NCBI GenBank assembly: GCA_011009095.1
Contig: VTPC01003677.1
Span: forward strand, 124,001-188,000
Source: Ignelater luminosus
Lineage: Eukaryota; Arthropoda; Insecta; Coleoptera; Elateridae
DNA length: 64,000 nt
Direction of reading: 5' to 3'
Under the pieces are notes generated by a model. The model had not been told where the DNA came from. It saw only the letters and a list, made by a program, of their open reading frames with translations, and searched no databases. Shown piece by piece: positions 11,636 through 24,010 of this stretch (the first letter of the stretch is position 1; every line of letters starts with the position of its first letter). The translations under genes were made by a program, and so were the position numbers.

Positions 11636-12217
11636 TTATTCAACTGTATTGGAAGCACTAGGCAGACTTGTAGAATTATTTGACACTATATCTGCAGCAG
11701 AAGACTTTGCACTTTCCAAATCTAACACGATCTGATAAGCTTTATCAAAAGTTAAGGTGTCCTCTTCTAATAATAATCTATTGACAAAGTTTCTATTATT
11801 TAATCCAACAACCAATTGCTCTCTTAAGGCCCCGTCCAGAAAGTCATCACATTTGCAGTGAATTGATAACTGCTTGAGATCAGTAATAAAATTTACAAGT
11901 TGCTCATCTTCTTGTTGTTTCCTAGAATGAAACTTAAATGTTTCACTTATTACTCTTGTAACAGGTGAGTAATGATCCCTCAATACTTTTGAACAATCTT
12001 CGAACGAAGACTCAGACAACTTTCCGGGGATTAGTTTACTCTTCAAAACTGTGAAGTACTCGGGACTCAAAGGTATAGTTAAATAATTTACCTTGTTTGA
12101 CTCCTTTATTTCATTAATGACGAAATAAGCTTTTAACCTGTCAAGATAAATGTCTATTGCTTCTATTTTAGGGTCAAATGGTTGAAATTGTACTGACAAA
12201 GCTGATGATTCAGCCAT
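11636..12217 (-). CDS. Ty3/Gypsy gag (open frame, element truncated)
   Basis: An uninterrupted 193-residue frame from ATG at 12215-12217. The sequence (AIDIYLDRLKAYFVINEI, NYLTIPLSPEYFTVLKSKL, LRDHYSPVTRVISETFKF, LREQLVVGLNNRNFVNRLL) has the pattern of the insect Gypsy retrotransposon gag/capsid domain. The start codon lies about 95 bases after the primer site. The nucleocapsid part follows in another frame after the stop. The frame is intact, which suggests the insertion is not very old, but the downstream pol is missing, so the element cannot move by itself. Confidence 0.85.
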   Translation of the reverse strand: MAESSALSVQFQPFDPKIEAIDIYLDRLKAYFVINEIKESNKVNYLTIPLSPEYFTVLKSKLIPGKLSESSFEDCSKVLRDHYSPVTRVISETFKFHSRKQQEDEQLVNFITDLKQLSIHCKCDDFLDGALREQLVVGLNNRNFVNRLLLEEDTLTFDKAYQIVLDLESAKSSAADIVSNNSTSLPSASNTVE

Positions 12218-12310
12218 TACGTTTAGATAGTAATTTTAACATAAATCACTGAATTCTAAATAGATATCACTATTCCACATTATAAACACTCATAATTGAA
12301 AAAGAAAAAA

Positions 12311-12321
12311 CTCGTCGCCAA
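12311..12321 (-). other. Gypsy primer-binding site
   Basis: TGGCGACGAG follows the LTR end by one base on the minus strand. It has the TGG start expected for pairing with the CCA end of a tRNA. The tRNA species cannot be fixed by eye. Confidence 0.6.
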
Positions 12322-12479
12322 TGTTGTATTATTACTTATAACCCCGTAATTTAGTTGAGACTTGGGATTGAAAAGACAAAATGACATGTGTCTTTTTTAT
12401 TACCAAAAAAACATCATCGACCTTACAATCTACGATCTAAGTATTGATCTACATTTAAACCGACTTAATCGATACAACA
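12322..12479 (-). repeat. Gypsy 5' LTR (158 bp)
   Basis: On the minus strand this begins TGTTGTA and ends TACAACA, a perfect 7-bp terminal inverted repeat with TG...CA ends, and abuts the primer site and gag leader. No matching 3' LTR is present in the window. Confidence 0.7.
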
Positions 12480-14141
12480 GTTAAATGCTGCAAAATTTTA
12501 CATTACGAAGTTATATCCTTATAGAACTGCAAAATATGCTGAGATAATGGTGTTATGCAACCCAATATACTTACTCTGTTATTGATGATTTAAATGCTTG
12601 TCTTGTTAAGTCATCTTTACCGTAAATATGAGACATATCCAAAACGCTGTTTCTCCATCCATGTAATTTAGGATCTTCTGTTTCGTAATTTTCAAATTAT
12701 TTATTATGATAGAATTATGATTATCTATATCTAAAAATCTTAAATTTTATAATCATTTTCGTAGATACAATAGTCTTACATTTATACTAATTATATATAA
12801 TTTTCAAACATTTAAAAGTTAAAAGGGTGCGGGACAATTATAATCTAAATTCGAAATCTGCAAACTAGATCTACATTTTTGCACTTGTTATTTACAAGAA
12901 AATTACATATGATTTTCAATTAAGCGGTACGTCTAGAAGTTGCACAAAAATTATAAATTTTCCAATTAACTCTTCAATGAACCGCTATTTTTTGAGCAGT
13001 ACGAGGATAAGATTATCTACCTTACATTTAGCGTCCGCAGTCGATAAAGTTGCGGTTTTATGTTTTAATCATATCAGCCATGAAATTGAATTACTGTAGT
13101 TTGGAACAATTAATGTTAAATCCTGTTGCACACTACTTATTAATACTGTTGTATAAATTGCCACATTGCAACAATGATGTGAGTTCTTTTAGTAAGTGGA
13201 TTANNNNNNNNNNNNNNNNNNNNNNNNNNNNNNNNNNNNNNNNNNNNNNNNNNNNNNNNNNNNNNNNNNNNNNNNNNNNNNNNNNNNNNNNNNNNNNNNN
13301 NNNNNNNNNNNNNNNNNNNNNNNNNNNNNNNNNNNNNNNNNNNNNNNNNNNNNNNNNNNNNNNNNNNNNNNNNNNNNNNNNNNNNNNNNATTAGATTTTA
13401 TTTATTAGATTTATTGATTTTTATTAAATCTTTATAACAAAAAATCTAATAACTAAAAATAATGTGATTTTCGCTAATTGCTATAGTAATCTTATATCAG
13501 TTTATTCTATAGTATTATATATCGTACAAAGTCGTAATATGGGTTGCAGACTTGTTTCAAATGCTGTAAAACAATGTACAAATAATTTTGCCAAAAAATC
13601 CAATTTTTATAATCGTATAAAAAAAGGAAAGTTTCAATTAATTTTAATGCTCGATAGATACGTAAATTAATGAATATTTTAGAAACCCAAGGTCTTTCGT
13701 GAAAATTGCTCGGATGCAGATTGAATTAAAGGATGAAATAATTGAATTCTACAGTTTTATTTATGTCATTGAGGAAAATCGATTTTCCCAAGCACGTGCG
13801 CATTTTAACGCATTTCCCTTCATTTCCCTGCCCTTCTATCTGTACATCTGTGTTTCTAAACGTTTTCCCAACATATTGCACAAATTAAAAGCACAATTTT
13901 ACCAGATAACATTAAACCAACCTATATAATAGGAATTTAAATAAACGTAAGTATTAACATTAATGTACATTTCCTTTCTATCTAAATGAGGTGTAACCTT
14001 TTAGTCGTGTCATATGGAAATCCACCTGTTTTAAAAATATCAAACTTGTAAAGATTTTTCAAAAACTATTTTTCACTTAGAAATTACCTAAATGTTTTAT
14101 GTTTGATTATTCTCTTGTTAGTATGTGTTTTTTCATTTTAG
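12480..14141. other. Unassigned, with assembly gap 13204-13389
   Basis: AT-rich. The 186 N bases break the sequence next to a low-complexity TTTATT-rich stretch. No coding region recognised. The right end is intron, since an acceptor (CATTTTAG) lies at 14134-14141 just before the leader of the transporter exon. Confidence 0.45.
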
Positions 14142-14169
14142 ATACGCAACAGAAATTAAATATTAAGAA

Positions 14170-14311
14170 ATGCCAAGTTCAAGAAAAATGATTTTGGGCC
14201 ACGTTATGTCCGGACTTTGTACAAAAATGAATAGAACCAAACAATTACCTATTGATGTTATGGAAACACCACTGAATCGATGTCTTAACACCTTTGATAT
14301 TACTTTATTAG
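14170..14311 (+). CDS. Cationic amino acid transporter, coding exon 1
   Basis: ATG at 14170 opens 47 codons plus one base, then a GT donor at 14312. The peptide runs MPSSRKMILGHVMSGLCTKM to PLNRCLNTFDITLLG. The LxRCLxTxDxxLLG block is the conserved start of SLC7 cationic amino acid transporters just before the first membrane helix. It joins in phase to exon 2 at 24964 ([14 protein letters not shown]). The acceptor at 14134-14141 leaves a 28-base leader, so at least one untranslated exon lies upstream. The linkage to exons 2-5 across 10.6 kb is inferred from phase, strand and family alignment, and no other candidate first exon is seen. Confidence 0.85.
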
Positions 14312-15051
14312 GTGGGTATATTTTATTATCAATTTCTCGTTCGGTTATTTCTTTCCGTTTTATAGCCGACCTTGACATCATGGATGCTTCAAATAGTCCT
14401 GTGCTTTTTCGTTTCTTGAGAATAACCTTTACCGCAAATTTAGAAAAATATCTAAATCGTGTTCAATACATAATATTAGAAAATCTTTAATTCTCTTGCA
14501 ATAACTTCAAGTAATGATTCATTAACGTATATTCTATTCGTTTTTCATTGAAGTTTCTATTTAGTATTACTTGTATAATTTGAAATAATAAAACACGTAT
14601 TGATGCCGAAAACTGGTAATATTACTATGATGTGTTGTTTTATCAACGTAATTTAAATGAAAGTTGTGTTTAGATATATTCACTCTTATTAATGTTTATT
14701 CTATTAGAATTTACAGAGTTAGTATGTATTACACAAGCGTCAATGATGCTAAATTAAGATGCAGTAACACTGGGCTAGGTTTTTCAAAGATCTTCATGAT
14801 TACACAATAATTTTATAAATACTGTATTATTTGATAAAACAAACAATGACCTTGAAAGTCTGCAATAAGACAGTAATAATACAACTCTATCTCTGTACAT
14901 GTAAGGATTTTAATATTCTTGGAATTTCTAATTTGATGAATTACTTACATAAGCATCATCGTCTTAGAGATTCAATAGAGGAAATTTTAAAATGATTTTT
15001 CCCTATTGTGAAAAGTCCCGAATCAAAAGATTTGCAAACTTAAAGGTAAAG

Positions 15052-15208
15052 CGAGTATTTACAAAGGTGATTAAAACAACTTACTTACTTACTTAGTCGA
15101 ATCCTTTTCTACCTCGAGGTGAAGAGTTTACAAAAATCCTTTAAGACACAGTCTGCGGGCTCGGTCCCAGGAAATTTCCCTTTCATGACAGTTGGACTAA
15201 ATGTTGGG
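15052..15208 (-). mobile_element. LINE 3' end fragment with (TAAG)n tail
   Basis: Matches 16836-17010 (shared ACCTCGAGG, CTCGGTCCCAGGA, TTGGACT) including the CTTACTTACTTACTTA tail and about 35 bp beyond it. It is a 3'-terminal piece of the same LINE family as 16815-18965, in the same orientation, and the two flank Jockey copy B. Confidence 0.75.
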
Positions 15209-15210
15209 CT

Positions 15211-16812
15211 ACATAACATTTTATCAAGTTCTTTCATTGAAAATTATATATTTTTAGTCACGTAGATTCATATTATTTATGTATCATTCATAATAAGAAA
15301 ATATTTCATTTTAGAATTTTGCTGCATAAACATTAATTTTATTCTAAACTTAAGACGATAAGTTGATAACAAAAGTTAATTTTTGATCAAGAATGTGTAG
15401 GAAATATAAATCGATTAATTATGGATATTATTAGTACTTGAAAGTTATAACCAAAAGCGTTAAAAAACTGAGAAGTTGATTCTTTATCCTTCATCATAAC
15501 AGGCAAGTAATTCAGTCGTAACGGTATACAGAAGCTTCGTTAAACCACCTACTATCAAACTACCTAAAATTTCGGGCGACTATCAAATATGGTTGAAATT
15601 TAAATTACAAAAAGTTATATTTTCGAAACTCAGAATTTAAGTTATATTAAAAGCCCAGACTTTTGTTTAGTTCAGGTTCAATTTTTAAGTTTGACCAAAA
15701 TGTTTAAAGATGAAAGTTTGAAAATACAACGTATTGCAGCTTCGTTCAAACTCCAGGCGTTCTTGTACCAAATAGATTTTACTGCTGTGCACTGGAATAG
15801 CTTTCTCTAAATCCGAATTGATGCAAGATTATCGAATCTTCAGTATTTGATGTATAGGAGTCTTTATAGGAGCTTGGAGATGATAGGTAATAGACTTATG
15901 GGACGATAGGATGGTACCTAATTTGAATTTTCATGAGGCCTGGGTATCAAGATTATTTCTGCCATTCTTAACTGCTTTGGCCAATATTTTAGTTTTAGGA
16001 AGGCATTGGATGTATATGTCAGAAATACTAGATCGTTTTTCGACATTTCTTATAACATTTTTGGAATCGCTCTATCGATGCTAGAGGTTTCGTGTGATCT
16101 TAGAAAAATGATTCCATTCTGCACTTTTTTTAAAATAAAAATATTCTACTTCCTGTATGGTATTAGAAATATTAAATCTTTCTATTCTTTCATCATGCGG
16201 ATTAAAAACTGTTGCGAAGTATTCTGCAAACATCGGTGCCTTTTCTTCATCACTTCTTGCACATTGTGAATGAGGTATAGTTTTATTTCTTATGAAATGT
16301 ACCTGTTTGTTGAAATTAGTTATGTAGTCAATGAAGGATTGCTTCTTTAATTTTTTGTTTCAATCTATTGCAGGTATGGTAGAGGGTGGTTTTAGCTCTT
16401 GGTGCTTGAGTTACATGTCACTTTGTTCTAGCTCTTTCTTTTTGGAAATTAGTTTGTTTGCTTTCGATTAGAACAGTGCTCGTTTGAATCTGAAAGCTTG
16501 TCTGAGAAATAGTGTCTTATGCTGTCTTCTTCAGGGTATTGATCAATGAGGTTAAGCAACATCAATAATCTTTGGACTCTTGAGACCACTTTTGGATCTA
16601 CACTCTCTTGGACTTTCATTCGATATTTCCCTAATTTGCTTTTTTGTTGTGCAGTCTATACCTTCTTTTTTGTGAATGGGGAAGCTACTGACAGTTGCTA
16701 TTACTGTCGAGTGATCGGAAAAGAGATCATAGATCCATGTAAATATGTGGAAGATATTGGATTAGTGACAAAAAAGACCAATGGGTCGGGAGTCTTATTG
16801 GAATCTGTCGGC
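15211..16812 (-). pseudogene. Jockey-type LINE relic, copy B
   Basis: The minus strand gives the endonuclease C terminus (YWPTDSNKTPD, IATVSS), the linker (DEEKAPMFAEYFATVFNPHD), then the RT start (NDLVFLTY, LKLKYWPKQLRMAEIIL, HQFGFRESYSSAQQ), after which coding similarity ends and AT-rich sequence shared with copy A follows. It retains about 310 bp of linker that copy A has lost, and lacks the LINE that interrupts copy A. Stops and frame changes are frequent. Both ends coincide with those of copy A. Confidence 0.82.
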
Positions 16813-16814
16813 CA

Positions 16815-18965
16815 GTAAGTTGGTTAAAGATAAAGCAAGTATTACAGAGGTGATTAAAACAACTTATTTACTTACTTACTTAGCCGGATCCTTCTGTACC
16901 TCGAGGGGGTGTAGAGGGTTTACAAAGACGCCTCCAGGCAAGTCTCTCAAGACTCAGTCTGCAAGCTCGGTCCCAGGAGATTTCCTTTTCATGGCAGTTG
17001 GACTGGAGGTTGTCTTTCCATGTAATCCTTCTCCGCCCTCTTGGTCGTGTTCCTATAGGCCTGGCTTCAAACGCTCTCTTAGGATACCTAGACTCGTCCA
17101 TTCTATTAAGATGACCATACCACCTTAGCTGGCTATCATTTATCATTTCTTCCAATGGCCGCACTCCTAATCTCATCCTTATCGTTGTGTTTCTAACTCT
17201 ATCACGACGGGTTTTACCTGCCACCTCCCTCAGGTACTTCATTTCCACTACTTGAAGAGTCCTTCTGTGCTTTGATATCAGGGTCCAGATCTCGCTTGAG
17301 TAGTACAACGTAGGAATAAACACACTTTTATAAACTATTATCTTTGTAGCCTCAGTTACCTCTCTTTTTTGTAGAAATTCTCTGTTTATCGCATAAAATA
17401 ATTTATTTTCCGAAGTTATTCTGTTAGTAAGTTCCCCTTTTATCTTTCCAGCACTAATATGGGCTCCCAGGTACTTAAAGCACTTTATCTGTTTTACATT
17501 TTCAGCTCTGAGTGTAATATGGCGCGACTCCTCATCCCTCGAAACAACCACGCTTTTCGTGTTTGAAATCCTTACTTTCAGTTCTCTCTTACAGAACTCT
17601 TCTTCCCATATGTTCATATTAAACTGGAGTTTTTCAAGTGAATCAGCAAGAACTACCAGTCATGAGCAAAGGCTAATGAGGAAAGCTTGACTGGCGCTAG
17701 CCTCCAGTTGTCAACCATCAGGTGCTTACATCTTCTCTCACAGTCTTTGATGACACTATTCATTACTATAATAAATAGTAGTGGGCTTGGCACATCTCCT
17801 TGTCTTACACCTGCAGTGATACTGAACTCTTTAGAACAACAGTTTGACGTCCTCACGTAGCTTTGACAATCTTTTTAAAAACTCTTTATTTTGATTATTA
17901 ACATTATGCTTTCTGAGAGATTTCCAAATAATATTCCATGGTACACTATCAAATGCCTTTTATAAATCTATGAAGCAGAGGCAAAGCTTCTTTCCGCACT
18001 CAATACTCTTTTCATTCATATTCCACAAAGTAGAAATTAGATCCTGAGTGCTACGGTTTGGTCTGTAACCATACTGCAGCTAAGCCAAAATATTTTCCAC
18101 CTGTTCCCTTAGTTATATACAGCATTTCTGGAACACTTAATAAAGATATTCTCCTGTGATTGGTACATTCTCTGTTATCACCCTTCTTAAACAACGGGGT
18201 TGTCACAGAAATCTTTCAGTCCTTGGGTATCTTTCTAGTTTCCCATGCCAGGTTCATAACTTTCAAAAGGACTTCCTCCCCTTTTGTATTCAAGTGCTTC
18301 ACCACTTCAGGAACGATGCGATTTCCTCCCGCCGTTTTTCCTAATTTGAACTTCTTCATAGCAAACCTAAGCTACTCTACTGTTATCCCCGTTTTCATTT
18401 GTGGAGCCGTCAGTTGCGATTCAAGATTTGGTTCATCTTCCGATATGTCTTCCTCCACTTGAGTCTCTTCTAATAGCTCAATGAAGTGCTCTTTCCATCT
18501 TTCCATTATTTCCTTTTTTTATCAATAGTCTCCCGTCCTTATCTTTTAAAAGTTTGAGTGAACACTCTGCTTTGATTTTCATGTTTCTAAATACCTTATA
18601 AGAAAGCTTTTGGTTATCCCCATGAATCTTTCAAACTCTTCCCAAGATGTTCTTTAAGCTTGCCTTACCGCTAACTTTATAGCTGTTCTAGCATTTTAGT
18701 TTGCTTTATAATACTCTCCCGTTTTATTTGCCAAGTACTCTTTCTATTTCTATTCCTTTTTCTGTACTGCCTCCTGCACTTTGGTATTTCACCATCTTGT
18801 TTTCTTTTTAGGCTGACCACACTTTTGCTTCCCATAAACTTCATCTGCAGCTTCCAAAGTAGTACTATTCCCTACCTTCGGTTTTACCTGATTATAATAT
18901 CTTTCTTTAGTGTTTTCCTTCTTTAGTTTATACACGTTAATTTTTTGGTTAATTTTTTTCCTCTT
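16815..18965 (-). pseudogene. LINE relic with endonuclease end, RT and C-terminal domain
   Basis: Minus-strand order: degenerate endonuclease-RT linker (about 18960-18540), RT start (KGDNRECTNHRRISLLSVPE), YGYRPNRSTQDLISTLWNMN, LCLCFIDL-KAFDSVPW, GVRQGDVPSPLLFIIVMNSV, an active-site box decayed to FAHD near 17660, then a long open C-terminal part at 16880-17617 (KYLGAHISAGKIKGELTNRI, ETWTL-like SEIWTLISKHRRTL, EMKYLREVAGKTRRDRVRN, LRWYGHLNRMDESRYPKRAF). It ends in CTTA repeats. Several stops interrupt it, yet the 245-codon C-terminal frame is intact. It is related to the plus-strand relic at 2895-4175. Confidence 0.85.
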
Positions 18966-18979
18966 TTTTTATTCCTTGT

Positions 18980-19830
18980 CTTCCTTTCTAGCTGTTTTCC
19001 TACCAGGCTTGCGATGACCATATGATAATCCAATTCTGAATCCAGATTTGCTTTTCCGAAGGGGACCTAAAAGATCGATACCCACCCCCAGGCTGCAGAC
19101 GTTAGTACGCTCTTTTCTTGCTTGATATTTGGTACAGAGCTTCACAAAGGTTTCTACGTCGTATTGTTGGTCTTCCAAATAGTATTCAGTTTTTAAATTT
19201 GTGCTAGGTCTTTGTCATTCCTAACTGAACAGATAGATGTTTGTTATAATGTTGGTATATGATTTCCTTTACTAGACGTTTTGAAACTACCAACAAATTA
19301 TCATTGTTCTCCATTTTTTCTTATACAGTATGTTATCTAAAAGAATGAAAATCTTAGCTCTTTCTCTCGCTGTTATTGGGATGTCCATATTGTCTGGATT
19401 CTCTAAAGCGTTAATAAGTGGCGTGAGTTGAGAATCTCTTCTTTGTATTTGAGCTCTGATCTAATTCAAAGTTGTAAGTGGGAATCTCCATTGCGGCTGC
19501 AGCATCGTGCTGAATATCTACATATTAAAGCAAGATATCTAGAAAGACAATTTCTACATTTTTGGGTTTGGCTCCACTTTTCTGTATTGTTGTGTACTGA
19601 TACTGTGAAAGTTTAATAGACAAGCAGACGAGCTTACCTCCTTTACGCTTTTCAGCCAACAAAGCGCATGGTGATCACTGACAGTTGTTATGGGCAGTCC
19701 TTACGCTAAATGTCTCGAATGTTGTAAACTCCAAATTACGCATAGAGCCTCTTAGAAATTGAATTTTTTCTTGGCTCACATATAGATCCATTTTCTTAAC
19801 CGCTTCAATTATTTTAGTGGAGTTCTTTTA
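18980..19830 (-). pseudogene. Ty3/Gypsy pol relic: RNase H and integrase
   Basis: The minus strand gives an RNase H block (TVSDHHALCWL-like), a linker (QIQRRDSQLTPLINALENPD), and the integrase N terminus (VSKRLVKEIIYQHYNKHLSV, then YDVETFVKLC) with the start of the catalytic core (GIDLLGPLRKSKSGF). The frame changes several times and the HHCC zinc motif has lost a Cys. It is cut at the catalytic core by the neighbouring LINE. Confidence 0.7.
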
Positions 19831-20239
19831 GAGTGTTTGGGTTTTTTTGTTATTAGCTATGCACAATAATCCTACAATTAGTAAACCGTAGTGCAGGTGT
19901 CAGCTGAGGGCAAGAGCACCATTCTAAAGCGGTAGGCTAAAAGATATAAACATCTAAGAGTATACAATTAATTTACCTGGTTTGGCAAGGTTTGTGCTTA
20001 TGTTATTTATATTTAATATTATCTGAGTTTCGCTTTATACTATAAGAAACTCACGGTTAAACAGAGTATAGACGCGTTTAAACGTCCAGCCTCCTCGTTA
20101 TTTAAGTTAACTACACTTACTTGCAAACCCGAGAGCCTTTTGTTGGGTTTGGTTTTGGGCCCAATGAATCAGAGATCTTTCGGGGGTTCCACTATTTCTC
20201 CGAGCGCTTGGATGTTTGGCAAACAGCACAGGATGCTCG
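19831..20239. other. Unassigned intron sequence
   Basis: Lies between the Gypsy and BEL/Pao relics. It may hold the BEL leader or LTR (a TTGGGTTTGGTTTTGGGCCC stretch is near 20150), but I could not define LTR ends. Confidence 0.3.
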
Positions 20240-23200
20240 AATTAGACTTTCTGCACGATGTATTTAGCCTAGCAGTATATCAGAATTAAACAACTTTGAT
20301 TATTGTAGTGTATAAATAACAAGAATAGTCATCTGAGAAAATAAAACGACTACACGACACCTAATAGAATTTCTTGAGGCAACACCACATCGCGGGGTCC
20401 ATTCATAGCACGCATAATCATCAGCAAATGGGACTCAGAGACCAATCACATATGAGCAGTCATTAGAAAACTCCCGCGAAGTTCAAAACAACGAAGATTT
20501 AATAAAATTCCTTTAGAAGAGATTCCAATCCTTAGAAGTAATGGGAGAATCGTAACAGAAAAATTTAGAACCAACAGCAACCGAAGAAAACAAGAAACCG
20601 CGCTGCAAGTACTGCAATAGGCAACACCACACAATCAACCTTTGTGAGAAATTTCTCGATCTACCTCCAAATCAGAGGTATCGCATCGCTTAGGACAGAA
20701 ACATTTGTATCAACTGTTAGCGCACGACAGCAACCAGAGATGTCGTGCTTGGAGAAGCTGCTACAAGTATCGCAAGGAACAGCACACTTTTCTTCATAGA
20801 GATCAAGCCAAGAAGCAAGCACGTCCACCAAAAGAACGCTCATCTCAACAAGTGAGCAACAATGTCATAGGACAAGAAAGCAGTCTGTTATTGGCTACGA
20901 TATTAACTCAAGTAAAGAAAACAAATGGTATGTACAAAATTTTGGGGGCACTCCTAGACGCAGGCTCTTAAGGCTTGCTCATCACCGAGCAAGCAGCTCA
21001 ACTACTGGGCCTACCAAGACGCAAGGTCAAGACAGAAGTATCGGGACTTGGCCATGAGCAACCCAAAACATCCACCACTCAGATTGAAACACAACTGGCA
21101 CCAAAATTTACCAGTAACTTTATGGTGAACATAACACTACTGGCTTTAACAAAACTAACTCACGCTTTACCCAGGAAGCAGAGCAATATTGAAGAATGGA
21201 ACAATTGCATATTAGCCGATCCCACATTTGCAAAACCAGCGCCAGTAGATATAATACTAGGGGCAAAGGACATCAGCGCAATTACGCTGACTGGCCTACA
21301 CAAGAGCAAGAATGGGATGATGGTTCAAAACACAGAATTCGGCTGGATTCTGTAAGGAGCATCTCAAGAAGCAAATAGCAACATGCACCTCGTCGGTATG
21401 GTCACATGTATTAACGAAAATAACAAATTAAGAAAGTTCAGGGAACTGGAAGAAGTCTATCAACCACGGGAGTTAACAGACGAAGAAAAATCCTGTGAAG
21501 AATTCTACAGACAAACAACGCAAAGAAACCAAGATGGAACGTACATCGTACGCTTACCATTTAAGAACGCAACAACGACCTTGGGAATCTCAAAACCCAA
21601 AGTCATAGCAAGAATGCTCAAACAAAAAAAAATTACAAAGAACTCAGAATTGGGTCAACAATACCATTAGTTCATGAAAGAATACCTAGAGCTTGGACAT
21701 GTGAAACTCATCCTGAGAGGGAAAGAATTCCAAGGAAGTTACTATGTTCCTCACCAAGCAGTAATCAAGGCAGACAGCACAACCATCAAACTACGAGTGG
21801 TGTCTTCCAAGACATCCAATGGCGACAACCTCAACGATAAGATGCATACGGGAGCACGTCTACAGCATGAGCTTGCAGACATCCTACTGCGCTGGAGAAC
21901 GCACAAAATAACATTCTCACCCGATACAGAAAAAATGTACCGCCAAATACAAGTCTATGAAGAGGATCAACAGTTCCAAAGAATAGTATGAAGATTCAAT
22001 CCAACAGAACCAATCCGAGAATATAGTCTAACAACAGTAACTAATGGCACAACCGCTGCACCATACCTCGCCATTAAAATGCTCCAATAATTAGCAACCG
22101 ATCAAGCAGCAACCTTCCCGGAGGCGTCAAAAATTACAAAGAGAGATTTATACATCAACGATCTACTGTCAGGAGCCGACACCCTACAAAAGGCCCTTAG
22201 CTTCCAAACACAAATCATAACAATGTTTCTCAAAGGAGGTTTCTCACTGCAGAAACGATCAAGCAACAATAGAACAATAGTCAAAAGTCTTCCAGAAGAA
22301 CTACAAGACCAGATCACCATAGAAGTTTTCAAAGAAGGGTGAAAAAAGTCATTAGGACTGGGATAGATCAAAAGCAAACCGCAACAATGAAAAACCTTCG
22401 TGGCCAATAGAGTTGCTTGCATTCAGGCACGTACAAATCCAGACCAATGGCTACATGTCAAGACAAATGACAATTCTACTGATGAGGTTTCCATAGAAAT
22501 GGACCCAGGAGAATTAAAAACACATTCTATGTAGTGGAATGATCCCACATGGCTAGCCAATGAACAGCAGTGGCCTATTCAAACCACTATTACCACAGCT
22601 ACAGAAGAAATCTAACCGTGCCACCAGATCACAGATTAACAGAAGCCAGCAGCATGATCGAAGCATTTTCACCCCTGACACGGATGACGCGAGTGCTCAC
22701 TTACTGCAGAAGATTTGCCAATTGTTGCCGCGGAATCCAAACACAAGGCGACCTAACAGTGCAAGAAATAACATCAACACTTATTCACACAATTCAAGAT
22801 GAAGGATTCACCAAAGAAATTCAAGCTTTGGAAGCCAAGCAGAATCTGCCCCATCAGCACAAGCTAGCGTCGTTAAGTTTATTTTTGTTTGATAAGAAAA
22901 TACTACAAATCGGAGGAAGATTACAACAATCAAACCTACGGCACGACGAAAAACATCCAATTATTTTGCATGCCAAATGTCACCTCAGCACTCTAATAGA
23001 AGATGCCCACTCCATGGCGGCAGCGTCCTACATACGTAGAAAATACTGGATAATCAAGAAAGTAATCAGCTCCTCAATCCACAAATGTATTACCTGCATT
23101 CCTTACAAGCCATAGACCTGTCAGCAACTCATGGGCACATGCCTACACTCAGAGTCACTCCGTCACCTTCGTTTACACACGCACACATACACACACACGC

Positions 23201-24010
23201 AGGAGTTGACTATGCAGAACCAATACAAATACGCACCACTAAGAACCGAGAGCACAAATCTTACAAGCGATACATTGCAGTTTTGGTGTGCCTATCAACC
23301 AATTCACCTAGAAGCCGTCAGCGATATGACTACAGAAGCCTTTCTAGCAGCATACCGTAGATTCAGTGCAAGAAGAGGTCCGTGTGCGCAGATATACAGC
23401 GACAACGGAACCACATATATAGATACCAGCAACGTAGCAATTTGCTATCCAGACTTCCACAACAATTAACAACGATGGGAACACAATGCCACCTCATTCT
23501 TCCAAACTTCGGAGTGATATGGGAATCTGGTTTGAAATTTATGAAACACCATTTAAAAAGAGAAATGGGAACAAGAATACTTACCTTCGAATAATTAACA
23601 ACGTAACTCTGCCAGATTGAAGCATGTCTTGATTCTCGCCCACTATGTCCTCTATCAGACAAAGTCAACGATACCGCAGTCCTAACGCCACGTCATTTTC
23701 AAACCGAAAGAGCACTAATATTACCATCACAGTCAGCAGAATTTGAAATTACCACCACCGGACTTTTGGAAATCTTGGTCAACAGAATATTCAGACAGAC
23801 TCCAACAACGCTATAAGTAGTAAAAGCCAATTGAAAATGTTAACGTTGGAAAACTAGTCTTACTGAAAGATATACCACCAACCCAGCAAACTGGAATCTA
23901 GCCAGCATATCCGGAGTACACCCAGCTAGCGATGGAACAATCCGAGTCGCAACAGTTCAACGGTCTGAAGAGTTAACCATGAAAAATTAATCTCACAACA
24001 CACAACAGTT
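20240..24010 (+). pseudogene. BEL/Pao retrotransposon relic
   Basis: Plus-strand domains in BEL order: gag zinc knuckles (CKYCNRQHHTINLCEKFLDL, about 20600-20800), aspartic protease (GALLDAGS, ITEQAAQLLGLPRRK, then DIILGAKD), RT linker (FRELEEVYQPRELTDEEKS), RT (SYYVPHQAVIKADSTTIKLR, FSPDTEKMYRQIQVYEEDQQ) with the active box changed from YVDD to YIND at 22151-22162, then integrase (HPIILHAKCHLSTLIEDAHS, VDYAEPIQIRTT, DMTTEAFLAAYRRFSARRG, IYSDNGT) and the C-terminal domain (NWNLASISGVHPASDGTIRV). At least ten stops or frame changes. LTRs were not identified. Confidence 0.88.

Noticed and set aside
13050..13408. Open frames across 13204-13389
   Set aside because: They exist only because the N gap has no stops.
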